This document shows, in pieces, positions 43,466-53,159 of a DNA stretch of 64,000 bases. Source of the stretch: Ornithodoros turicata (Eukaryota > Arthropoda > Arachnida > Ixodida > Argasidae); NCBI RefSeq assembly GCF_037126465.1, contig NC_088203.1:103788668-103852667 (forward strand), given 5' to 3'. The stretch's first letter is position 1; every line of letters begins with the position of its first letter. The notes under the pieces were generated by a model that was given only the letters and a program-made list of their open reading frames with translations, had not been told where the DNA came from and ran no database searches. The position numbers and the translations under genes were made by a program.

Positions 43466-43605
43466 TCTTCTACGATCCGGGTTCGAATTCGGGCGCCGGC
43501 TCTGCTGCCTGCCTGGGTGTTTTCCCTAGGCTTTCCTCGGGCGCCTTTTCGACAAATGTCGGCGAAGTTCCAGGTGAAGTAGGCCCAGGACGTACGATTC
43601 CCCCC
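43466..43605 (+). mobile_element. tRNA-derived SINE, family 2 (copy)
   Basis: Starts within the B box (CGGGTTCGAATTCG) and continues with TGTTTTCCCTAGGCTTTCC and AGGCCCAGGACGTACG. The 5' half of the tRNA-like head is absent. Confidence 0.65.
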
Positions 43606-43640
43606 CCCCCTCCCTCGAGCAACATGCTGCCACGGCGGTA

Positions 43641-43889
43641 CACTCTTAGAAATGAACTTCACCGCATAGCACGATGCTAGCCAACCATAATCTCGAATGA
43701 TATCGTTATCTGACCTGATTTGTTGAAAACGGGAGGCGTACGCCTTTTTTGTGACAATTATGAACCGCATAAGTGTCACAAAAAAGGCGTACGCCTCCCG
43801 TTTTCAACAAATCAGGGCAGATAACGGTATCATTCGAGATTATGGTTGGCTAGGAGCGTGCTATGCGGTGAAGTTCATTTTTAAGAGTG
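43641..43889. mobile_element. Hairpin MITE, type A (copy 11)
   Basis: 249 bp, CACTCTTAGAAATG start, flanked TA/TA. Confidence 0.9.
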
Positions 43890-44899
43890 TAGGCAGATTC
43901 GCTCGGAAATAGCACACCACCACCCAGGGGTTCCCCCCCCCCTGCATTTTTTCAACCCCCCCCCTGAAATTTCTCAGGTGACCCCACCCAGCTCGGCCAC
44001 CAACACGTTCTGGTAGAGAGTCCGGCGCAGCGAATTGCATCTTGTACTGTCAAACTTGGGCTGTAGGACCACAGTCATGCAGATGATCGTACCATGCATT
44101 TGTCCAACCTGTGTGCTAGGTATTCATTGAGCTTCGTGAGACAAGGTGCTAGTCTTTTTTCTTTGTTGGACGTGCGATTATGCATCTTGATGTTGAAATG
44201 CCGTTCATAATGGATCTGTATGCTAATGTGTTCTAACGTAATAACATGTACAAATAACACGGGAAAGCTGTGCAGATATGTCACCATTGTGCCACGATTG
44301 TTTCCGGGTCTAAGAAAAATTCCTTAAGTGGAACCTCCACCAAGCACCCCCCCCCCCTTTTTTTTTTAAGGATCGGCACCCCCCAGCAGTGAATTTCTGG
44401 GGAAATCACTGCCACCACCTCTGTTTTAAGAGTGTAGCGTACGCAACGCTTTTGTGCTTACTTGCGCGCACGCAGTACTAAAAATAGGGAGTCTTAGTGG
44501 ATGGGAAGGTGTTGACGACGGGAGGACCTCGATATTCCCGGTTGTAAAATCCCCGATCTCGAAATTCACGTTCTCGAAACAAGAAAAATCAAGCAGAATG
44601 CTCGATTGCGTTCGTAAGATGTTATGCCTGTTTCAGAACACCACGTCACTACTTAATCATTCAAATTCGCGGGTTTTCGATGTCTGTCCGAGTCGTTTTA
44701 GCGAACGAAGTCACATTTTAGCGGCCGTTATAGGCTTAGCACGGCAGACACGCGCGAAGAGCACGTTGGTTAGTTTATTATTAGGTTAGTCCAAGTCCGG
44801 TGTTTGCTTTTGGATGTCCAGGTTAGTATAAGTTCGCTGTTGGCAGTTTCCCGCGCGCGACTGTGCATTTTAGAATCAGATAACATTTTTTATACAGTA
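43890..44899. other. C-rich repeat remnants; no gene
   Basis: C runs at 43928-43945 and 44345-44360 and a MITE-like end GTTTTAAGAGTGTA at 44424-44437. The open frame at 44454-44789 is unrecognised. Confidence 0.35.
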
Positions 44900-45032
44900 C
44901 ACTCTTAAAAATGAACTTCACCGCATAGCAAACTCCTAGCCAACAATCATCTCGAACGATACCCTTATCTCCCCTAATTTGTTGAAAACGGGAGGCGTAC
45001 GCCTCCCGTTTTTCAGTTCATTTCTAAGCGTG
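44900..45032. mobile_element. Hairpin MITE, type A, internally deleted (copy 12)
   Basis: 133 bp. The left arm is complete to GGGAGGCGTACGCCTCCCG, then it jumps to GTTCATTTCTAAGCGTG. The loop and most of the right arm are lost. Flanked TA/TA, so the ends still define the element. Confidence 0.85.
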
Positions 45033-45829
45033 TATAGTCTATTTTGCAACGGGGATTTCGATCACTTTATTTCGAGGTATACACCCTTTGAAGACAAACG
45101 GTCCCAAAAATACGATAGGCCAATCGCCTGTCAGATGGATGAGACTTGCTTTCTTCCTTCAAGGTCGTTGATAAGGAACACCGACCTCACTCGGTCATCC
45201 AACTCTGAACCAATCAAAGACACATGGGTGAGAAATTCTGGCACATTGGCTACTCTCGGAACACTTAATGAGCGTACAAAATGGCCGAAATCAGATTTTG
45301 AGATGCGTGAAGTTCACCCCTTGTTGAACTGTGGACACCTGTCGTTTATATAAGAGGGAGAAGAAGCAGGGGATTTTTATCATTGTCTCCTCCTTTGTTC
45401 GAAGCGTAAGACTGGGCGGAGTCATCGGAGTTCAAGGCCCCCGAATGGCTGGTTTTAAAAGGTTGTTGCATACCAGACAAAGAGAGAGTTGTTTCCGAGG
45501 GCATTAACAGCCACTTGCCCAGTCGATACTCTTTTGTTACGAGCAAGGATTCTGTCTATACAGGGAGAGCGATCGGATCAGCCCTTCGGGACAGAATATA
45601 GGAAGGTGAAAGTGTTCTTCTCTCAACGAGGCACCCATTTGCTGGCTCAGCGATAACGACAGAAAATAAAAGAATATGACGTGTGCGCAGAAAATGGATA
45701 TTTGTACAACTGGTAAAAAAAGCCCTTTTCACGCCTGACAGCAACTTTTGTCATCGGTCGGGTTCCAACCTTTACGCAAATTTATAATTCAGTCTTTCGT
45801 ATGTACGGTATGGTAGGAATACGTACACA
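45033..45829. other. No recognised feature
   Basis: No known protein, RNA gene or repeat seen. Confidence 0.35.
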
Positions 45830-46078
45830 CACTCTTAAAAATGAACTTCACCGCATAGCACGCTCCTGGCCAACCATAACCTCGAATGATATCGTTATCT
45901 GTCCTGATTTGTTGAAAACGGGAGGCGTACGCCTTTTTTGTGACACTTATGCTGTTCATAATTGTCACAAAAAAGGCGTACGCCTCCCGTTTTCAACAAA
46001 TCAGGGCAGATAACGATATCATTCGAGGTTATGGTTGGCCAGGAGCGTGCTATGCGGTGAAGTTCATTTTTAAGAGTG
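45830..46078. mobile_element. Hairpin MITE, type A (copy 13)
   Basis: 249 bp, flanked CA/CA, inverted loop orientation; arms nearly perfect. Confidence 0.9.
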
Positions 46079-46464
46079 CAGGTACAAAGTACGTATACAA
46101 GCTGCACATTTCAGTGCACCACACGCTTTGTATTAACACTGTCTTGCATCGACGATCTTAGACATCGGTCGTCGACGGTATATGCGGTAGGCTCACTTAG
46201 CAGGAAACCCAGCAGCAGGCGGAAACCCCTTCCGGTCAACTGAGAGAACAAAATACAAACGTCGGATTTTCACGTTTTATAAATCTAAGTTTGATCATCG
46301 AAAACCCAACAGTGACTTTCTAAGTGCGTCAACAATTTAAGTTTGCGCATATCACTTTTCGGGTCAGTTTTACCTTCGAGACGGAAAAATAATTTCCGTC
46401 CGTGTCACTCTGCACGACAATTGAAGCAATGATCCATCAACGAGGGGCCATTTATCATTATTGA

Positions 46465-46920
46465 CCGTAAGCGACGCCGCAGCAGTGGATCAGTGGATTA
46501 ATTTTGCCCACAAGAGGGTTCTTTAACGCGCCCGGAAATCTCAGCACACGGCATATACACTCTTAAAGATGAGCTTCACGGCATAGCGCGCTCCTAGCCA
46601 ACCGTCATCCCGAATGACATCGTTCTTTCCCCTGATTTGCTGAAGACGGGGGGCGTACGCCATTTTTGCAGCATTACGCAGCTCGTTTGAAACAAAAATT
46701 GCATAAGGCCCCCGTTTTCATCAAATCAAGGGGGATAACTTTGTCGTCCGGGATGATAGTTGTCTATAGGAGCGTGCTATGTGGTGAAGCGCTTTTTTTA
46801 GCGTGTACTTGCGGAAGACGAGGTGCCTCAGCAACTGTGTACCTTGCCACCAAGTTAGTGGCGTCCTCGGCGTTGTTCGAACCTGTAACCTTGGATTTAA
46901 TAGGCGGACACGCCGTGTAC
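46465..46920 (+). mobile_element. SINE family 1, split by a hairpin MITE
   Basis: 46465-46557 matches the 15440-15690 SINE (TTTTGCCCAC..GAGGGTTCTTTAACG..CACACGGC). 46806-46920 continues it (GCGGAAGACG..TGTACCTTGCCACC..GTTCGAACC). The MITE at 46558-46805 sits between the halves. Confidence 0.75.
46558..46805. mobile_element. Hairpin MITE (copy 14), diverged, inside a SINE
   Basis: 248 bp, CACTCTTAAAGATGAGC to TTTTTTAGCGTG, flanked TA/TA. The inner stem is diverged from types A and C (loop GCAGCATTACGC). Confidence 0.85.
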
Positions 46921-46924
46921 ACGG

Positions 46925-47075
46925 TGTACGACTTTTTTGTGACAATTATGAACAGCATAAGTGTCACAAAAAGGCGTACACCTCCCGTTTTCAACAAATC
47001 AGGGAAGATAACGATATCATCGAGATGATGGTTGGCTAGGAGCGTGCTATGCGGTGAAGTTCATTTCTAAGAGTG
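46925..47075. mobile_element. Hairpin MITE, type A, left arm missing (copy 15)
   Basis: Starts at the inner core, then the loop and complete right arm ending CATTTCTAAGAGTG. Followed by TA and at once by another copy. Confidence 0.8.
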
Positions 47076-47077
47076 TA

Positions 47078-47250
47078 CACTCTTAAAAATGAGCCTATTT
47101 TGTGGTGGAGCTGGAGCCTATCTATGGTATGCACGGCACAGAATAGGCTCCGCCTCCCGTTTTCAACAAATCAGGGACGAGAACGTTGTCATTCGGGATA
47201 CGATGATTGGCTAGGAGCGTGCTTCGTGGTGAAGTTCATTTCTGAGACTG
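47078..47250. mobile_element. Hairpin MITE, type C, internally deleted (copy 16)
   Basis: CACTCTTAAAAATGAGCC then the type C core (GGCTCC..) and the right arm to TCATTTCTGAGACTG; flanked TA/TA. The first TA is shared with the preceding copy. Confidence 0.8.
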
Positions 47251-47730
47251 TATGTGTATAACAATTGTTTATGTTATCCCACTTCCCCACGTAATGTTCC
47301 TTGACCTTCGGGGTATCCCGAATACATAAATAAATACCATAAATGTATATCTGTACTATATACAGACCTATATTCCCGTCCCGATTTACTCTCGCAAATC
47401 CGGACGCTGCCTCGAAAGGCTCTCGAGGATCGTCTACGTATCGGGATGCAAATGGTATGCGGGTACAGGGATCTCCACTCTTACGCAATAAACGAGGGGA
47501 AGCAAGAAAATCCGCCCAGCGATCACCATGGGAACATAGGGTTTCATAGTGGAGCATCGCCGACGTGTGTGTGTATTCAAACCCACTTGTTACTCTGTTA
47601 TCTGCGCAAAAGATATCAACACCCCGTATGTATATTTCGATATTGTTTGCTCGCTTCGTATCCATCCTCCCTCGTGCGGAGAGGTCACTGTGCTGATAAC
47701 GAGTGTCGTACACAGAGTTAATTGTTCCCA
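47251..47730. other. No recognised feature
   Basis: The open frame on the minus strand (47189-47731) overlaps the MITE end and has no resemblance I can name. Confidence 0.35.
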
Positions 47731-47979
47731 CGCTCTAAAAAGAGAACTTCACCGCATAGCACGCTGCGCGCCAACCATTGTCACGAATGATTGTGTTATC
47801 GCTGGTGATTGGAAGACAGTTGGGGGCGTACGCCTTTTTGTGGCAGTTTTCATATATCCAAATTGCCACAAAAAAGGCGTACGCCCCCCTCTATCTCCGA
47901 ATCAGAAGCAATAACCCTATCATTCGTGGCAAGGGTTGGCGCACAGCGTGCTATGCCGTGAAGTTCTGCTTTTAGAGTG
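47731..47979. mobile_element. Hairpin MITE, type B (copy 17)
   Basis: 249 bp, CGCTCTAAAAAGAGAACTTC to TTTTAGAGTG, loop CATATATCC, flanked CA/CA. Confidence 0.9.
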
Positions 47980-49405
47980 CATACATCTTCAACCGTGTTG
48001 TGACAGTTCACCATGTGGTTGGGCGGGGGGATCCCTATAACTGGGCACGCGCGCAACGCTATACGCTATAGCACCGTTTGACAAAAACAACTTTTCTCGA
48101 TAATTTTCTTGCGGGGACGATTTCTCCGGTTTTTTTTTTTTTTTGGGGGGGGGGGGCGATTTTTCCTACACACGAATGGCACGCATAGCATCGGCGCGGT
48201 GGGGATTGCGCCCCTTCCACCCTCCCTCCCTCGCTTCTTGGGGGGCTTTGCCACACTGCACCACACCTTACGTCGTCGGAATTTTTTCTGGGCGCTGTGG
48301 GTTGGCACAGGCCTGACACGAGGTTCAGATATTCAGGGCGGTCGCTTGTGGCAAAACCGCCATCTTGTCCCGGCGCCACGTCACTGCAATCGTCATCTTA
48401 AGGTCATGTGACACAGTTCATGTCACGTCCCCCCCCCCCCTGAGCCCGCTTGAAGGGGCGCAAAAAAAGACATATTTTGGGCGGAAAGAAGCCGCTTTAG
48501 GACGCTCAAGAATACGACCGGGGGGGGATTTCTCCCTTGCCCCCCCCCCCCCCCCGGAGGCGAAAAGCAGATGCTGGCTCTGATTTAAGTTACGAGTATC
48601 AGGCAGAAAAGTAACTGAGCGGAGTACGAAATACTCAACCTCGAAAAGTATTTCAGTAGAATACTAAATACTCGAACAGTAGCTCGTCACTTTCAAGATG
48701 CTATCAAGTTACAATCTGAGAAATTTGCTATCAAGCAAATACAAACAAAGCGAGGACAAAAACAAAAGACGAAAAAAAGAAAAAAGAGGATGTCGTTCGG
48801 ATGCTCTCGTTTTCCTTCTTATCTTCTTGGTATACATGCTATCCCCCGCAGACATCTCGCACGATAGTGTCGCTTGATGTCCGATAAAGTGTTGAAAGGA
48901 GGAGGAAGAGAACGAACGTAATCCTCCTTGAACTACACCTATTGTTTTAGTCAAACGTTCATTTCAAGTATTAACATCCGTTCTCAATCGCTATTACTCC
49001 ATGACCGTCCGTCCGTTTTCCCTGGCTATATGTGACAGACCCCATGCATCCAGATTTCAGCAACATGCCCTTCAGGCCAACACATTGTCCCCCCGCGTAT
49101 CCACTAAACCTAAGGGCCACTTTTGCAGAACGACAGGGGTCCCCCGAAATATCTTAGATGAAACGTATGTATACGACATTGCGTCCAACCAGAACAGACG
49201 AAGTTAATCTTTTTCTCATCCTTCTCTGTCCCCAGAAAGAAAAGAAAAGAAAAGGTGATGCGAAAAGCAAATGAAATGGAGTATCTTAGGAGTAACTTGG
49301 AAAATGATAACAAGTTACTGAAAAAAGAAAGTATTAGAGTTAAGATAGCAAATACTGAGTTTTAAAAATATTTTTAAGATACCAAGTTACTCCCGAAAGT
49401 ATTTA
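47980..49405. other. Low-complexity and GTAAC/AGTA-rich sequence
   Basis: G and C homopolymer runs at 48130-48158, 48430-48440 and 48540-48556. Repeated AGTAAC or AGTATT motifs at 48595-48715 and 49280-49400 suggest decayed hAT-type ends. No gene recognised. Confidence 0.4.
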
Positions 49406-50035
49406 AGCGGCTCATTCGCATACGCTCATTAATTAAGTAAAATTCGTAACTGTTAAATTTTACCTCAGGCGTTTTCAAAACCCCTGTTTTACCAATGGGG
49501 ACTTTCAGCGAAACATATTTCAAGAAAAAAGAGAAAAAAAAGAAACCGCCTCGACACGAAGTGATTTTTTTGTGTGTGTATGTGTTATTAATTGGTTTTG
49601 GTATACATATTTCTTGCGCGGAGCAGCCTACCAATGCGCTCTTTCACTCAGCTGTACAGCTGCCAATTCCGTGTTCATCCGCCTGGTTCACATACGCGGA
49701 ACCAGGCGGATGAACACGTAATTGGCAGCCGGATAGCAGAGTGAAAGAGCGCATTGGTAGGCTGCTCCGCGCAAGAAATATGTATTCCAAGAGAGGAATT
49801 TGAAATATTTGAAATATGAACGGTATACCAACACGGCCTTCTTTCAACTCTTAGAAATATGTAAACTGAAATCAATTAATTACTCTAAAAATCACTCAGC
49901 GTCGACGCAGTTTTTTTCTAGAACATTTTTCGCTTAAGGTTCCCGTCGGTAAAACAGAAGTTTCGAAAGCGTCGGAAGTGAAATTTAAAATTTCGGAGTT
50001 TTATTTAATTGATGAGCATATGCAAATGAACCGCT
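49406..50035. mobile_element. Large foldback element, about 630 bp
   Basis: The left arm AGCGGCTCATTCGCATACGC.. pairs with the right arm (reverse complement AGCGGTTCATTTGCATATGC..). The pairing continues inward through CCTGTTTTACC..GGGGAC and into a tighter centre at 49597-49790. No coding capacity. Confidence 0.75.
49597..49790. repeat. Near-perfect central palindrome
   Basis: Arms of about 90 bp (TTTGGTATACATATTTCTTG.. and complement) meet at GGTTCACATACGCGGAACC with only a few mismatches. The centre is much better preserved than the outer arms of the same foldback. Confidence 0.85.
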
Positions 50036-50467
50036 CACTGCTCAGTTCTTGGCCGATATTCCCTCACTGGAAAGTAAGCTTCTCGATATAGCGCCACCTG
50101 TTTACGAATTATTCACCCTAGGGAAGTTCGTGAAACAGAGAGATGAGAAGTTACTCGACAAAACCAAGTTAAGTTACTGCGTAAAAAGTGTAACCAAGTT
50201 ACTAACGAAGCCACTAGTTATGAATATGACCTTGAAGTTCCCAGGTTACTTTAAAGTTACTTCTTACGTAATACGCACATTTTAGTTCTTGACCTTTGCA
50301 TAATTCATTCAGATCTTGATGTCACAATGGGTTCTTGATGACCTTCCTTAAGTTGGCGTTTGATGATTTCGATGTCATAAAAATTCTTAACGGAGCACAA
50401 AGCAGTCATCGGAACATTAAGTTGGATGAGTTGTCATCCTCTGCGCATATTTCGGAGAACCGTGCCA
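50036..50467. other. GTTAC-rich sequence, no gene
   Basis: Several AAGTTACT motifs at 50150-50270 as in hAT subterminal regions. Confidence 0.35.
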
Positions 50468-50716
50468 CACTCTTAAAAATGAACTTCACCGCATAGCACG
50501 CTCCTAGCCAGCCATAATCTCGAATGATATCGTTATCTGCCCTGATTTGTTCAAAACGGGAGGCGTACGCCTTTTTTGTGACAATTATGAACAGCATAAG
50601 TGTCACAAAAAAGGCGTACGCCTCCCGTTTTCAACAAATCAGGGCAGATAACGATATCATTCGAGACTGTGGTTGGCTAGTAGCGTGCTATGCGGTGAAG
50701 TTCATTTTTAAGAGTG
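50468..50716. mobile_element. Hairpin MITE, type A (copy 18)
   Basis: 249 bp, flanked CA/CA. Confidence 0.9.
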
Positions 50717-50929
50717 CAGGTATGGCCGTTAGTTTAACTACACAATACACTCCGCCATTATAAATACACTACCTATCGGTTACGATGAACGCCACATGAG
50801 TCTCCGAAATCCGAATGCACGACCAAACGGAATTTGTAGCCTTCACCACGCAATAACAAGAGAATAGTGTCAAATAGTGTCACTAACGAGTCACTAGACT
50901 CTAGTGTCAAACGGGTAGCACGTCCAACC

Positions 50930-51260
50930 GTCGCGCTGTCTAGAGCACTGCACGGGCCGCATTCTTAGGGCCAGGCCCAGTCCGAGCCCGGCCTTTCTTT
51001 GATCTACCCGCGAGGGCCCCGCCCGATGGCCCCATACATGGCACGGGCCCGGCCCAAGCCCGATAAATTTATAGGCTATACCCGGCTCGGCCTTGCTCGG
51101 CCCAGTGTAGCGGGCTGTAAAAGTTGACCGTGGCTAACTAATAATGGGGTAACACAGACTCGAGGTCGACATAGGCCACGCAATGTACGGGTCCGGGCCC
51201 ATAATGGTCAAACCCGAGCCCCGTCCAGACCCACAAAAAGAAGGCCGAGGGGAGGACGAG
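50930..51260. repeat. GGGCCCGG-rich repeat
   Basis: Repeated GGGCCCGG/CCCGAGCC motifs over about 300 bp, in both orientations (for example 51040-51065 and 51195-51235). Likely a hAT-like non-autonomous element with GC-rich subterminal repeats; the ends are not resolved. Confidence 0.4.
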
Positions 51261-51913
51261 GCTCGCGTTATTTGCGGACCAAAGACACTCGAAACTTATC
51301 CAAAGTTACTTGGATAAAATTACATACAAAAAGGGACAAATTCCTCAAGAAGTTCCTGGAACTCAAAGTTATAAAAAAAGAGTAACTTTGTTACTTGTAA
51401 CGATTCACCCCCAGGAGTTTTAAATGACGGTTTGATCCACACGCTGACTTGATTTGACCTCGCGTACTGTTTCCTTTTTCTTCGACACTATACACGTCCT
51501 CGTGAATCCATTCTCTATGGACGACATCGCTTTCCAACAGCTTTATACAAACGGCTCCCAGTGTCATGAGCGTGTCCTAATGCGTCCCAAGCGCGATGTA
51601 CACCTGCTTCGCGGCCCCAAAAATAAGTTCAAGGCTTTCCACCGCCGGGCCCTCTTCATTGTTTGTCCCATCAATACTCGGACGTCCACGCATGAACGAC
51701 GCTGTCAGTGATCACATTCAAGTGTCGCCGCACGCTTATCATACCTTCAGTACAATGTCGTACGTTGTGGCTGTAGACGAGTATATGCTGTCGATGATGG
51801 ATGCAGCTTCATTACGAACAGGTTAATGCCTGTGGTTCATCAGTTGTGGTGCTTTAACGCTTCATATAAGGAGTGGAGTAAAAGCCTCGGGTGCAGGAAT
51901 AAAATGTATTTTA
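51261..51913. other. No recognised gene
   Basis: GTAAC motifs at 51300-51405, then sequence with open frames at 51454-51711 and 51596-51826 that match nothing I know. Confidence 0.3.
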
Positions 51914-51985
51914 GTGTACAAAAAAGTCGTACGCCTCCCGTTGTCAACAAATCAGGGCACACAAGGATATCCATTCGACATGATA
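51914..51985. mobile_element. Hairpin MITE type A remnant
   Basis: AAAAAAGTCGTACGCCTCCC and the adjoining CAACAAATCAGGGCA block, without ends. Abuts a type B copy. Confidence 0.6.
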
Positions 51986-52173
51986 CATTCTAAAAACAGA
52001 GCTTCACCGCATAGCACGCTGTGCGCCAACCATTGCCACGAACGATAGGGTTATCGCTTCCGATTCGAGAAGAGAAGGGGGCGTACGCCTTTTTGTGGCA
52101 ATTTGGGTATATGGTAATTGCCACAAAAAGGCGTACGCCTCGCTCTCTCCTCGAAGCAAAAGCGATAACCCCA
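51986..52173. mobile_element. Hairpin MITE, type B, right end missing (copy 19)
   Basis: Starts CATTCTAAAAACAGAG, has a full left arm and loop, and stops at GCGATAACCC where the next type B copy begins. This is the same inner position as the insertion at 32676. Confidence 0.8.
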
Positions 52174-52410
52174 CACCCTAAAAACAGAACTTCACCGCAT
52201 AGCACGCAATGAGCCAACCATTGCCAAGAATGAGAGGGTTATCGCTTCTGATTCGAAGGGAGAGGTGGGCGTATGCCTTTTTGTGGCAATTTTCATATAT
52301 CCAAATTGCCACAAAAAGGCGTACGCCCCCTTCTCTCTTCAAATCAGAAGCGATAACCCTATCATTCGTGGCAATGGTTGGCTCATTGCGTGCTATGCGG
52401 TGAAGCGATT
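52174..52410. mobile_element. Hairpin MITE, type B (copy 20)
   Basis: CACCCTAAAAACAGAAC start, loop CATATATCC, right arm to GCGGTGAAGCGATTTG, where the terminal bases are diverged. Confidence 0.8.
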
Positions 52411-52455
52411 TGTTCTTTAATAAACATATCCCCCCCCCCCCCCAGTTTTGTGTTT

Positions 52456-52524
52456 AGAACGATGTCATTCGGGACGATGGTTGGATAGGAGCGTGCCATG
52501 CGGTGAAGCTCTCCTTTTAGAGTG
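52456..52524. mobile_element. Hairpin MITE right-arm fragment
   Basis: AACGATGTCATTCGGGACGA to CTTTTAGAGTG, following a C run at 52431-52443. Confidence 0.65.
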
Positions 52525-52703
52525 CAATGGGACGATTTCGGGGAGGTCGGACTCTCTCCCTTGGCATACTGAGGATAAGTATCTCACTTTCAAGAAGCAC
52601 TATCGAACTATTTGCCTCGCAGCGAGTGATAATTACCGTTATCGTACAGAAAAACCTGACTTCCGATGCTGAATATTTGTGAGACCTCCTATACTACGCC
52701 TAC
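52525..52703. other. Short spacer, nothing seen
   Basis: No feature recognised. Confidence 0.3.
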
Positions 52704-52743
52704 ACCCTTATTAAAAATGAACTTCACCGCGTATCACGCTACT
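52704..52743. mobile_element. Hairpin MITE left-end fragment
   Basis: CACCCTTATTAAAAATGAAC then TTCACCGCG, the first 35-40 bp of a copy cut off by the next element. Confidence 0.65.
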
Positions 52744-52744
52744 A

Positions 52745-52993
52745 CACTCTTAGAAACGAACTTCACCGCATAGCACGCTCCTAGCCAACCATCATCTCGA
52801 ATGATATCGTTATCCGCCCTGATTTGTTGAAAACGGGAGGCGTACGCCTTTTTTGTGACACTTATGCTGTTCGTAACTGTCACAAAAATGGCGTACGCCT
52901 CCCGTTTTCAACAAATCAGGGCAGATAACCATATCATTCTGGATGATGATTGGCTAGGAGCGTGCTATGCTGTGAAGTTCATTTTTAAGAGTG
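52745..52993. mobile_element. Hairpin MITE, type A (copy 21)
   Basis: 249 bp, starting CACTCTTAGAAACG, flanked TA on the left and TG on the right. Inverted loop orientation. Confidence 0.9.
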
Positions 52994-52998
52994 TGCCC

Positions 52999-53159
52999 GG
53001 ATTAGTTGAAAACGGGAGGCGTACGACAATTATGAACAGCATAAGTGTCACAAAAAACGCGTTCGCCTCCCGTTTTCAACACATCGAGACAGATAACGAT
53101 ATCATTCGAAATGATGCTTGGCTAGAGCGTGCTATGCGGTGAAGCTAATTTCTAAGAGT
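52999..53159. mobile_element. Hairpin MITE, type A, left arm deleted (copy 22)
   Basis: Starts at TTAGTTGAAAACGGGAGGCG, with loop and right arm to CTAATTTCTAAGAGTA. Confidence 0.8.
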
